Shown here piece after piece: positions 1 to 5,225 of a stretch of 7,057 bases of DNA. Numbering within the stretch: the first letter of the stretch is position 1; each line of letters opens with the position of its first letter. Source of the DNA: Bifidobacteriaceae bacterium (GTDB lineage: Bacteria > Actinomycetota > Actinomycetes > Actinomycetales > WQXJ01). Below the pieces are notes generated by a model. The model saw only the letters and a list, made by a program, of their open reading frames with translations. It was not told where the DNA came from and did not search any database. The stretch spans positions 1 to 7,057 of the forward strand of contig JAITJY010000448.1 in the NCBI GenBank assembly GCA_031278675.1. The letters are read 5' to 3'. The translations under genes and the position numbers were made by a program.

Positions 1-171
1 TCCATGATCACGCCAGACTTCCTGGGTCTAACCTTCGCGGTCCACGACGGCCGCAAACATGTCCCGGTGTTCGTCACCGAATCAATGGTGGGACACAAAC
101 TTGGCGAATTCGCGCCCACCCGCACCTTCCGCGGACATGAAAAAGACGACAAGAAGGGACGCCGCCGCTGA
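1..171 (+). CDS. rpsS: 30S ribosomal protein S19, C-terminal part
   Basis: The window opens inside this gene, in frame 1, and shows the last 56 residues and a TGA stop. The segment reads MITPDFLGLTFAVHDGRK, then VFVTESMVGHKLGEFAPTRTF and RGHEKDDKKGRRR. This is the conserved C-terminal half of S19, including the hallmark GHKLGEFAPTRTFRGH block and a basic tail. S19 sits in the head of the small subunit, forms a pair with S13 and contacts the A-site region. The 5' part, start codon and RBS lie outside the window. Its stop overlaps the rplV start by one base (TGATG), the normal S10-operon neighbour. The family assignment is read directly from the residues and is secure. Confidence 0.97.
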   Translation, partial: SMITPDFLGLTFAVHDGRKHVPVFVTESMVGHKLGEFAPTRTFRGHEKDDKKGRRR

Positions 172-572
172 TGGGCAGAGAATCTCGCAAGGTCACCGAC
201 CTGTTGGTCGGCAAAGCGTCCGGCCGCTACATCCACGTCACCCCCATGAAAGCCCGCCGGATGGTCAATCTGGTCCGTGGCCAAAACGCCGAAAAGGCGA
301 TCACCATCCTGAAGTTCGCACCCCAAGCGGCCAGCCTCCCCGTGCGCAAAGTACTGCAATCCGCCATGCAATCCATCCTGGACAAACGCGAAGGCCAAGG
401 ACTCAGCGTGGAGCGCTCCGCGCTCTATGTGGCGGAAGCCTACGTCGATGAAGGCCCCACCATGAAGCGGTTTAGGCCCAGGGCCAAAGGCCGCGCCGGA
501 CGCATCTTGAAAAGGACCAGCCACATTACATTCGTGGTCCGCGAAGCCGCAAAGAAGGAGGCGACCCGCTAG
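171..572 (+). CDS. rplV: 50S ribosomal protein L22
   Basis: 133 residues. L22 binds 23S rRNA and sends a beta-hairpin loop into the peptide exit tunnel. Visible family signatures are the N-terminal SGRYIHVTPMKARRMVNLVRG block (about residues 23-43), the SVERSALYVAEAYVDEGPT segment (about 84-102) and the C-terminal hairpin and signature KRFRPRAKGRAGRILKRTSHITFVV (about 104-128). The extra basic residues at each end are usual for actinobacterial L22. The ATG at 171 shares its A with the rpsS stop, which suggests translational coupling; an AAGGG at 154-158 lies about 12 nt upstream. The TAG stop overlaps the GTG start of rpsC by one base. Nothing is missing or broken. Confidence 0.98.
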   Translation: MGRESRKVTDLLVGKASGRYIHVTPMKARRMVNLVRGQNAEKAITILKFAPQAASLPVRKVLQSAMQSILDKREGQGLSVERSALYVAEAYVDEGPTMKRFRPRAKGRAGRILKRTSHITFVVREAAKKEATR

Positions 573-1462
573 TGGGACAGAAGGTCAACCCGCTGGGGTT
601 CAGGCTGGGGATCACCACCGACCACCGTTCCAGGTGGTTCGCCGATTCAACCAAACCGGGCCAGCGTTACCGCGACTATGTCAAAGAAGATGTCCAAATC
701 CGGCGGCTCATGGCCACCGGGTTGGAACGGGCTGGCATAGCCAAGGTAGAAATCGAACGGAGCCGCGACCGCGTGCGCGTGGACATCCACACTGCGCGCC
801 CCGGGATTGTGATTGGCCGGCGCGGCGCTGAAGCTGACCGCATCCGCGGCGAACTAGAAAAACTGACCGGCAAACAGGTCCAACTCAACATCCTTGAGGT
901 CAAGAACCCCGAGATCAACGCCCAGTTGGTGGCTCAAGGCATAGCTGAACAACTAGCCAGCCGTGTCTCTTTCCGCCGCGCCATGCGTAAAGGACTCCAA
1001 TCCGCCCAACGGGCTGGCGCCAAAGGCGTGCGCGTCCAATGCTCCGGCCGTCTGGGTGGCGCCGAGATGTCCCGCAGCGAGTTCTACCGTGAAGGTCGAG
1101 TCCCCCTGCACACCCTGCGCGCCAACATTGACTACGGCTTTTTTGAAGCCCGCACCACCTTTGGCCGGATCGGTGTCAAAGTGTGGATCTACAAGGGCGA
1201 CATGACCGAAAAAGAATTCGCTCGGCAACAAGCGGCCGCTCCCCGGCCCGCCCGCAGCGGCCGGACCGAACGCGGTGATCGCGAACGTCCCCGTGGCCGG
1301 CGTGGTGAAGGCGGCCGGAACGAGGGCACCGGGCGCGGGGGAGACGGCACCGGGCGTGCGGGAGATACTGCGCGCGACGGCGGCCCTGCCCGCGAATCCG
1401 GCCGTGGCGCAACAGACCAGGTCCTCACCTCAGGTGGGGCCACAACGGGAACGGAGGCCTGA
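572..1462 (+). CDS. rpsC: 30S ribosomal protein S3 with Arg/Gly-rich C-terminal tail
   Basis: 296 residues. S3 lies at the mRNA entry of the small subunit and helps with mRNA unwinding. The N-terminus MGQKVNPLGFRLGI is canonical. The KH domain carries its GxxG loop as GRRG at residues 82-85 within ARPGIVIGRRGAEADRIR. The C-terminal domain signature CSGRLGGAEMSRSEFYREGRVPLHTLRA covers about residues 157-184. An insertion near residues 24-32 (ADSTKPGQR) resembles Actinomyces and Bifidobacterium S3. From about residue 222 the protein continues as a disordered-looking tail rich in Arg, Gly and Glu, ending SGGATTGTEA; C-terminal extensions of this kind occur in actinobacterial S3. The GTG start overlaps the rplV stop and is supported by AAGGAGG at 555-561, 10 nt upstream. 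Confidence 0.98.
   Translation: MGQKVNPLGFRLGITTDHRSRWFADSTKPGQRYRDYVKEDVQIRRLMATGLERAGIAKVEIERSRDRVRVDIHTARPGIVIGRRGAEADRIRGELEKLTGKQVQLNILEVKNPEINAQLVAQGIAEQLASRVSFRRAMRKGLQSAQRAGAKGVRVQCSGRLGGAEMSRSEFYREGRVPLHTLRANIDYGFFEARTTFGRIGVKVWIYKGDMTEKEFARQQAAAPRPARSGRTERGDRERPRGRRGEGGRNEGTGRGGDGTGRAGDTARDGGPARESGRGATDQVLTSGGATTGTEA
1328..1369 (+). repeat. Two 21-bp tandem units in the S3 tail
   Basis: 1328-1348 and 1349-1369 are imperfect tandem copies (both begin ACCGGGCG) encoding TGRGGDG and TGRAGDT at S3 residues 253-266. They lie within the Arg/Gly-rich C-terminal tail and suggest it grew by local duplication. Confidence 0.6.
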
Positions 1463-1465
1463 GGC

Positions 1466-1882
1466 ATGCTGATTCCGCGTCGGATCAAACACCGCAAACA
1501 GCACCACCCGAAGCGTTCGGGCGCTGCCAAGGGCGGAACCCAAATCGCGTTCGGTGACTACGGGATCCAGGCTCTCGAACCCGCCTATCTGACCAACCGG
1601 CAGATCGAGGCGGCTCGTATCGCCATGACCCGTCACGTCAAACGCGGCGGCAAAGTCTGGATCAATGTGTTCCCGGACCGGCCCCTGACCAAGAAACCGG
1701 CCGAAACCCGGATGGGCTCCGGCAAAGGCTCACCAGAATGGTGGATCGCCAACATTAAACCTGGCCGGGTCATGTTTGAACTATCTGGGGTGCCTGAGCC
1801 GTTGGCTCGTGAAGCGATGAGCCGCGCCATGCACAAATTGCCCATGAAATGCCGTTTTATCCGCCGAGAGGGTGGTGAGTGA
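1466..1882 (+). CDS. rplP: 50S ribosomal protein L16
   Basis: 138 residues, the usual family length. L16 binds 23S rRNA next to the peptidyl transferase and A-tRNA region. The start MLIPRRIKHRKQHH, the block AFGDYGIQALEPAYLTNRQIEAARIAMTR (about residues 28-56), the loop PLTKKPAETRMGSGKGSPEWW (about 73-93) and the ending ALxK-like MHKLPMKCRFIRREG are all diagnostic. The loop arginine (R82) lies where E. coli L16 has its hydroxylated arginine; whether it is modified here cannot be seen. The ATG follows the rpsC stop by 3 bases and has CGGAGG at 1452-1457. The 3' end slightly overlaps or abuts rpmC depending on which rpmC start is used. Confidence 0.98.
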   Translation: MLIPRRIKHRKQHHPKRSGAAKGGTQIAFGDYGIQALEPAYLTNRQIEAARIAMTRHVKRGGKVWINVFPDRPLTKKPAETRMGSGKGSPEWWIANIKPGRVMFELSGVPEPLAREAMSRAMHKLPMKCRFIRREGGE

Positions 1883-1883
1883 A

Positions 1884-2138
1884 ATGGCTTATGGTTCGAA
1901 AGACCTAATGCCGGACCAACTAGACCTGTTGGATGATGAACGTCTCCGCGCTGCCCTGAAGCGTTCCAAGGAAGAACTGTTCAACTTGCGTTTCGCCAGT
2001 GCCACCGGCGACCGCGAATCGCACGGCCGCCTCAAAGCGGTCAGGCGTGACATAGCCCGGATCTATACCGTCCTAAGGGAACGGGAACTGGGCATCCGGA
2101 CCGCACCGACTTCTAATGTGGAGGCTGAGAAGAAATGA
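1884..2138 (+). CDS. rpmC: 50S ribosomal protein L29
   Basis: 84 residues from the chosen ATG. L29 is a small helical-hairpin protein on the large-subunit surface near the tunnel exit, contacting L23 and forming part of the docking area for SRP and trigger factor. Family signatures are LDDERLRAALKRSKEELFNLRFASATG and then RLKAVRRDIARIYTVLRERELGI. I chose ATG 1884 because actinobacterial L29 typically begins MA-GSK-L-P, and because GGTGAG at 1874-1879 lies just upstream. Two in-frame GTG codons at 1872 and 1875 would add 4 or 3 residues and overlap rplP; they cannot be excluded. After the conserved core there is a short polar tail (TAPTSNVEAEKK). The stop overlaps the rpsQ ATG as ATGA. Confidence 0.95.
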   Translation: MAYGSKDLMPDQLDLLDDERLRAALKRSKEELFNLRFASATGDRESHGRLKAVRRDIARIYTVLRERELGIRTAPTSNVEAEKK

Positions 2139-2413
2139 GTGACACGGCCCAGGCCCCGGCCCGCACCTCGCACCGCAAAACCCGCCGCGGTGTGGTGGTC
2201 AGCGACAAGATGATGAAAACTGTGGTTGTCCGCCTCGAAGACCGAGTCAAACACCCGCTTTACGGCAAAGTCATGACCCGCATCAGCAAAGTCAAAGCTC
2301 ACGACGAAGGCGAAACCGCCGGTGTGGGTGATCTGGTGTTGATCATGGAAACCCGCCCGCTCAGCGCCACCAAACGCTGGCGTGTGGTAGAGATCCTCGA
2401 GAAAGCCAAGTAG
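2135..2413 (+). CDS. rpsQ: 30S ribosomal protein S17
   Basis: 92 residues. S17 is a primary 16S rRNA binder with an OB fold, important early in small-subunit assembly. The sequence after an approximately 13-residue polar N-terminus reads RKTRRGVVVSDKMMKTVVVR, then HPLYGKVM, KVKAHDEGE, GVGDLVLIMETRPLSATKRWRVVEIL, which is the complete S17 signature. The ATG overlaps the rpmC stop by four bases (ATGA) and has GGAGG at 2120-2124, 10 nt upstream, so the start is well fixed. Only 9 bases separate its stop from rplN, so the boundary between the classic S10 and spc operons has no room here for a separate intergenic promoter. Confidence 0.98.
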   Translation: MSDTAQAPARTSHRKTRRGVVVSDKMMKTVVVRLEDRVKHPLYGKVMTRISKVKAHDEGETAGVGDLVLIMETRPLSATKRWRVVEILEKAK

Positions 2414-2422
2414 GGGATAGGC

Positions 2423-2791
2423 ATGATTCAGCAAGAAACCCGCCTCAAAGTGGCGGACAACACCGGCGCGAAAGAGATTTTGTGTATCCGCGTGCTCGGT
2501 GGCTCCGGCCGCCGTTACGCCTCTATCGGGGACACCATTGTGGCGACCGTCAAGGACGCCATTCCCGGCGGTGGCGTGAAAAAGGGCGATGTCGTCAAAG
2601 CCGTTGTGGTGCGCACCGCCAAGGAACGCCGCCGCCCCGACGGCAGTTACATCCGGTTCGATGAGAACGCCGCCGTAATTTTGAAGAACGATGGCGAGCC
2701 CCGCGGTACCCGCATCTTCGGTCCGGTAGGCCGCGAATTGCGTGATAAGAGGTTCATGAAGATCATTTCATTGGCGCCGGAGGTGCTCTGA
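2423..2791 (+). CDS. rplN: 50S ribosomal protein L14
   Basis: 122 residues, exactly the canonical bacterial length. L14 lies at the subunit interface, where it forms an intersubunit bridge and also serves as the docking site for the silencing factor RsfS in bacteria. The whole protein is conserved: MIQQETRLKVADNTGAKE at the start, then CIRVLGGSGRRYASIGD, VKDAIPGGGVKKGDVVKAVVVRT, and the C-terminal RFDENAAVILKNDGEPRGTR, FGPVGRELR and MKIISLAPEVL. The ATG follows a purine-rich GGGGATAGG at 2413-2421, close to the start. This is the first gene of the spc-type portion. No odd features were seen. Confidence 0.99.
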   Translation: MIQQETRLKVADNTGAKEILCIRVLGGSGRRYASIGDTIVATVKDAIPGGGVKKGDVVKAVVVRTAKERRRPDGSYIRFDENAAVILKNDGEPRGTRIFGPVGRELRDKRFMKIISLAPEVL

Positions 2792-2794
2792 GCT

Positions 2795-3136
2795 ATGGCG
2801 AAGATCAAGAAAGGTGACCTGGTCCAGGTTATTTCCGGACGCGACCGGGGCAAACAGGGCCGCGTCTTGATGGTACTGAAAGACCAAGACAAGCTGATTG
2901 TCGAATCTGTCAACCGGGTCACCAAACACAAGAAGGTTGGCCAGTCCGCGCGCGGCGCTAAGACCGGCGGGATTGAAACCATCGAAGCGCCGATCCACGT
3001 CTCGAACGTGATGGTGGTGGACCCGGTGACCCGCCAGCCCACCCGCGTGGGTTTCCGTGAGGAACTGGTTGAACGCGACGGCCGCACCCGCCGGGTGCGG
3101 GTGCGCTACGCCAAGAAGTCAGGTAAGGAGCTCTAA
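2795..3136 (+). CDS. rplX: 50S ribosomal protein L24
   Basis: 113 residues. L24 is an assembly initiator of the large subunit, binding near the 5' end of 23S rRNA, with a loop near the tunnel exit. A KOW motif is visible at the N-terminus (KKGDLVQVISGRDRGKQGRVL, about residues 5-25). It is followed by the conserved VNRVTKHKK segment, GGIETIEAPIHVSNVMVVDP (about 74-92) and a basic C-terminus ending YAKKSGKEL. GGAGGT at 2779-2784 lies 10 nt before the ATG. The last codons and stop (GGT AAG GAG CTC TAA) make up most of a 17-bp sequence that recurs exactly just before rplE, so the end of this gene also holds the SD for the small ORF that follows. Confidence 0.98.
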   Translation: MAKIKKGDLVQVISGRDRGKQGRVLMVLKDQDKLIVESVNRVTKHKKVGQSARGAKTGGIETIEAPIHVSNVMVVDPVTRQPTRVGFREELVERDGRTRRVRVRYAKKSGKEL

Positions 3137-3138
3137 GT
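3122..3138 (+). repeat. 17-bp direct repeat, copy 1 (end of rplX)
   Basis: GGTAAGGAGCTCTAAGT occurs here exactly and again at 3274-3290, 152 bp downstream. This copy encodes the last four residues and the stop of L24 and contains the AAGGAG that serves the 50-codon ORF. After the repeat both copies continue to an ATGG (3140 here, 3292 downstream), so similarity extends over the start codon with one mismatch. The exactness is seen directly; the origin by duplication or insertion is inferred. Confidence 0.9.
3125..3130 (+). promoter_or_regulatory. Shine-Dalgarno for the 50-codon ORF
   Basis: AAGGAG located inside the last codons of rplX, 9 nt before ATG 3140. Its sequence and spacing are the same as the rplE site at 3277-3282. 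It is the main sequence evidence that the small ORF may be translated, although it could also be a relic of a duplicated rplE start. Confidence 0.6.
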
Positions 3139-3139
3139 G

Positions 3140-3292
3140 ATGGTGGCTCTAACAAGCGTCCCGGCGCCTGGTGCGCTGATCACGGCGGGCAACGCCGCAC
3201 AAGCGATAGGAACGTCAGCGCTGTTCGCGCTAACAGGCGCCCGGCTGCGGGCCGCGCTGAGCGCCGCACAATCGGTAAGGAGCTCTAAGTAA
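3140..3292 (+). CDS. Possible 50-residue basic, Ala-rich small protein coupled to rplE
   Basis: I do not recognise this product. An ATG at 3140 opens 50 codons and ends with TAA at 3290-3292, whose last A is the first base of the rplE ATG (TAATG), a coupling arrangement like other joints here. AAGGAG at 3125-3130 lies 9 nt upstream, identical in sequence and spacing to the rplE site. A GTG at 3137 could add one residue. The peptide starts MVALTSVPAPGALITAGNAA and ends SAAQSVRSSK. It has no Asp, Glu or Cys, one aromatic residue (F29), a mildly hydrophobic first two-thirds and four basic residues near the C-terminus (R35, R37, R47, K50). It shows two degenerate in-frame repeats of the form LT..AL..AAQ. 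It may be a true small protein, a leader or regulatory ORF controlling rplE, or an open frame arising by chance inside a duplicated spacer. Confidence 0.45.
   Translation: MVALTSVPAPGALITAGNAAQAIGTSALFALTGARLRAALSAAQSVRSSK
3274..3290 (+). repeat. 17-bp direct repeat, copy 2 (before rplE)
   Basis: Second exact copy of the 3122-3138 sequence. It supplies the SD of rplE. The TAA triplet that ends L24 in copy 1 (3134-3136) is present here at 3286-3288 but is out of frame with the small ORF, which ends two bases later at TAA 3290-3292. The 152-bp offset is not a multiple of three, so the two copies are read in different frames. One copy could be the ancestral rplX-rplE junction and the other the product of a tandem duplication or insertion event. 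Confidence 0.9.
3277..3282 (+). promoter_or_regulatory. rplE: Shine-Dalgarno deciding the long rplE start
   Basis: AAGGAG, 9 nt before ATG 3292. It supports starting L5 at the Lys/Ala-rich extension rather than at the family core near residue 63. It lies in the last codons of the upstream small ORF, fitting translational coupling. Confidence 0.85.
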
Positions 3293-4020
3293 TGGCTGCC
3301 AAGACAACTGCCAAGGCGAGCGCCAAACAAAGCGCTACGGCGGCCGCGAAGGCCAAGGCCAACGCGAAAGCTCAGGCCAGTGCCAAAGCCAGCGCTAAGG
3401 CCGCCGGAGCCGAGGCCGGCAAAGCCAAGAAGGGTCCAGCCCCCGCAGGCGAAGCCAAGGGTTCGGCCGGCGCCCCGCCGCGCCTCAAGGTCCGCTACCG
3501 CGAAACAATTGCGCCGGCCCTGCGGGCACAATTCAAATACAGCAATGTCAACCAGGTGCCGAACCTCACCAAGATCGTGGTCAACATGGGTGTCGGCGAG
3601 GCCGCCAAAGACTCGAAGCTGATCGACGGAGCCGTTGCGGACCTGGCGTTGATCACCGGCCAAAAACCGGTGGTAACCCGGGCGCGGAAGTCAATTGCCC
3701 AGTTCAAACTGCGTGAAGGCATGCCGATCGGGGCTCACGTCACCCTTCGGGGTGACCGCATGTGGGAGTTCTTGGATCGGCTCCTCACCACCGCATTGCC
3801 CCGCATCCGCGACTTCCGGGGACTGAGCGACCGCCAATTCGACGGGCAAGGCAACTACACGTTCGGGCTCACGGAACAGTCCATGTTCCATGAGATTGAC
3901 CAGGACCACATCGACCGCGTCCGCGGCATGGACATCACAGTGGTGACCAGCGCAGCGGATGATGAAGCAGGCCGGGCGCTGCTGACGCAACTCGGTTTCC
4001 CGTTCAAGGAGAACAACTGA
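3292..4020 (+). CDS. rplE: 50S ribosomal protein L5 with Lys/Ala-rich N-terminal extension
   Basis: 242 residues, against about 180-190 for typical L5. L5 binds 5S rRNA, with L18, in the central protuberance. The core begins near residue 63 (PRLKVRYRETIAPALRAQF) and contains VPNLTKIVVNMGVGEAAKDSK, TGQKPVVTRARKSIAQFKLREGMPIG, VTLRGDRMWEFLDRLL, ALPRIRDFRGLS, GNYTFGLTEQSMFHEID, RGMDITVVT and the ending LLTQLGFPFKENN, all canonical. Residues 1-62 are an added tail with about a dozen lysines set in alanine (repeated AKA, SAKA), resembling histone H1 tails. The long start is favoured: AAGGAG at 3277-3282 lies 9 nt before ATG 3292, and no other ATG occurs in frame before the core. Confidence 0.97.
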   Translation: MAAKTTAKASAKQSATAAAKAKANAKAQASAKASAKAAGAEAGKAKKGPAPAGEAKGSAGAPPRLKVRYRETIAPALRAQFKYSNVNQVPNLTKIVVNMGVGEAAKDSKLIDGAVADLALITGQKPVVTRARKSIAQFKLREGMPIGAHVTLRGDRMWEFLDRLLTTALPRIRDFRGLSDRQFDGQGNYTFGLTEQSMFHEIDQDHIDRVRGMDITVVTSAADDEAGRALLTQLGFPFKENN

Positions 4021-4021
4021 C

Positions 4022-4207
4022 GTGGCGAAAAAATCACTGATCGTCAAAGCTGAACGCACACCAAAATTCAAGGTGCGCGGCTACACCCGCTGCACGCGCT
4101 GCGGCCGGCCGCGCTCCGTCTACCGCAAGTTTGGGCTCTGCCGGATCTGTGTGCGTCAAATGACGCACCGCGGCGAACTGCCCGGAATGACGAAGTCCAG
4201 TTGGTAA
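4022..4207 (+). CDS. rpsN: 30S ribosomal protein S14, zinc-binding type Z
   Basis: 61 residues, the length of the short zinc-containing S14 (type Z, also named rpsZ). It sits in the head of the small subunit beside S3 and S10. The zinc ribbon is intact: cysteines C24 and C27 (YTRCTRCGRPR) and C40 and C43 (GLCRICVRQ). The C-terminal HRGELPGMTKSSW is diagnostic. This is the Cys-containing form; many actinobacteria also encode a longer Cys-free paralogue elsewhere, used under zinc limitation, which would lie outside this window if present. The start is a GTG one base after the rplE stop, with AAGGAG at 4006-4011 inside the end of rplE. Confidence 0.98.
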   Translation: MAKKSLIVKAERTPKFKVRGYTRCTRCGRPRSVYRKFGLCRICVRQMTHRGELPGMTKSSW

Positions 4208-4268
4208 TCGACTACGCCGCAGGTCTCGGCCCAAGGCCAGGAAACCACGGGGAGGAAGGCTCACCTAC
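4208..4268 (+). other. 61-bp rpsN-rpsH spacer
   Basis: A non-coding gap between S14 and S8. Apart from the rpsH SD tract (4251-4259) I see no convincing promoter, terminator or ORF. A GGCC-CAA-GGCC palindrome is present near its middle but is too short to interpret. Confidence 0.6.
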
Positions 4269-4667
4269 ATGACAATGACCGATCCGATCGCGGACATGCT
4301 GACACGCATCCGCAATGCGAGCGCCGCGCATCACGAGGCGGTAGAGATGCCGTTCTCAAAGATGAAGGCCGCCATCGCACAAATCCTCTTAACGGAGGGC
4401 TATATCGAATCCTGGACCAAACAGGAAGCCCCCGTTGGTGCCACGCTCCGCGTGGTGCTGAAATACGGTGCAGACCGCCAGCGCGCGCTGGCCGGACTGC
4501 GGCGCATCTCAAAACCAGGCCTGAGGGTTTATGCGAAATCCACCAATCTGCCCAAGGTGTTGGGCGGGCTAGGGATTGCGATCCTGTCTACATCGTCCGG
4601 GTTATTGACTGACCGGCAAGCGGCCAAGAAGGGTGTAGGCGGAGAAGTCCTCGCCTACATCTGGTGA
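4269..4667 (+). CDS. rpsH: 30S ribosomal protein S8
   Basis: 132 residues. S8 is a primary binder of the 16S rRNA central domain, and in E. coli it is the translational repressor of the spc operon. The N-terminus MTMTDPIADMLTRIRNA and the C-terminal block NLPKVLGGLGIAILSTSSGLLTDRQAAKKGVGGEVLAYIW are canonical. The RNA-contacting STSSGLLTD motif is at residues 107-115, and the terminal Trp is conserved. A strong purine tract, GGAGGAAGG at 4251-4259, lies 9 nt before ATG 4269; a second in-frame ATG at 4275 would remove two residues. A 61-bp gap from rpsN precedes it. The product could act on its own mRNA; see the notes on the rplX-rplE junction. Confidence 0.98.
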   Translation: MTMTDPIADMLTRIRNASAAHHEAVEMPFSKMKAAIAQILLTEGYIESWTKQEAPVGATLRVVLKYGADRQRALAGLRRISKPGLRVYAKSTNLPKVLGGLGIAILSTSSGLLTDRQAAKKGVGGEVLAYIW

Positions 4668-4673
4668 AAGGAG
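4667..4673 (+). promoter_or_regulatory. rplF: Shine-Dalgarno deciding the rplF start
   Basis: AAAGGAG, beginning at the last base of the rpsH stop and 8 nt before ATG 4682. It would lie inside the coding sequence if GTG 4664 were used, so it supports the shorter L6 beginning MASRIGK. Confidence 0.85.
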
Positions 4674-4681
4674 ACGCGCAG

Positions 4682-5224
4682 ATGGCATCACGCATCGGCA
4701 AATTGCCAGTCCCAGTGCCGCCCGGAGTGGACGTAACCATAGACGGTCGGCTGGTCACGGTCAAGGGTCCCAAAGGCACCCTAAGCCGTGAACTGCCGGA
4801 ACCGGTGGATGTGGGGCGAAACGAGGACGGCGGCATCGTACTCACTGTGCCGGATGAAGAACGGCGCTCGCGGTCCATGCACGGCCTGTCGCGGACGCTG
4901 GTCGCGAACATGGTGACCGGTGTGACCGACGGCTACACCAAAGTGCTAGAAATTGTCGGCACCGGATACCGGGTTGTGGCGAAAGGGAAAGACTTGGAGT
5001 TTGCGCTCGGGTTCTCGCACCCTGTCCTGGTCCAAGCCCCCGAAGGCATCCAGTTCGTGGTTGAACTGCCGACCCGTTTCACTGTCAGCGGGATCGACAA
5101 ACAACAGGTCGGCGAAGTGGCGGCCAATATCCGTAAGCTCCGCAAACCGGAACCATATAAAGGTAAAGGTGTGCGCTATCAAGGTGAAGTGGTCCGGCGC
5201 AAGGTTGGAAAGGCTGGTAAGTGA
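4682..5224 (+). CDS. rplF: 50S ribosomal protein L6
   Basis: 180 residues from the chosen ATG. L6 binds 23S rRNA near the sarcin-ricin loop at the base of the stalk, the region used by translational GTPases. The two-fold repeated L6 structure is represented by MASRIGKLPVPVPPGVDVTI, KGPKGTLSRELP and MHGLSRTLVANMVTGVTDGY in the first half. The second half has GTGYRVVAKGKDLEFALGFSHPV, IRKLRKPEPYKGKGVRYQGE (EPYKGKG at about 157-163) and the ending RRKVGKAGK. A GTG at 4664 in the same frame would add six residues, but that region holds the SD (AAAGGAG at 4667-4673, 8 nt before ATG 4682). The MASRIGK start also matches the family, so ATG 4682 is preferred. Confidence 0.98.
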   Translation: MASRIGKLPVPVPPGVDVTIDGRLVTVKGPKGTLSRELPEPVDVGRNEDGGIVLTVPDEERRSRSMHGLSRTLVANMVTGVTDGYTKVLEIVGTGYRVVAKGKDLEFALGFSHPVLVQAPEGIQFVVELPTRFTVSGIDKQQVGEVAANIRKLRKPEPYKGKGVRYQGEVVRRKVGKAGK

Positions 5225-5225
5225 C

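Noticed and set aside
59..451. 130-codon forward frame over rpsS and rplV
   Set aside because: It overlaps conserved S19 and L22 sequence in another frame and has no recognisable domain.
3122..3290. Insertion sequence or MITE between rplX and rplE
   Set aside because: There are no terminal inverted repeats that I can see and no transposase; a 17-bp direct repeat is long for a target duplication. A local tandem duplication explains it at least as well.
3133..3663. Long reverse-strand open frame across the rplX-rplE spacer and the start of rplE
   Set aside because: It is antisense to the conserved L5 core and to the Lys/Ala codons, has no recognisable product, and open antisense frames are expected in GC-rich coding DNA.
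4208..4268. Terminator or promoter between rpsN and rpsH
   Set aside because: Only a very short GGCC palindrome, no T-tract and no clear -35/-10 pair.
4953..5225. Upstream continuation of the L18 reading frame inside rplF
   Set aside because: This part is out of frame with the conserved L6 C-terminus, and L18 proteins do not carry it; GTG 5226 fits the family start.
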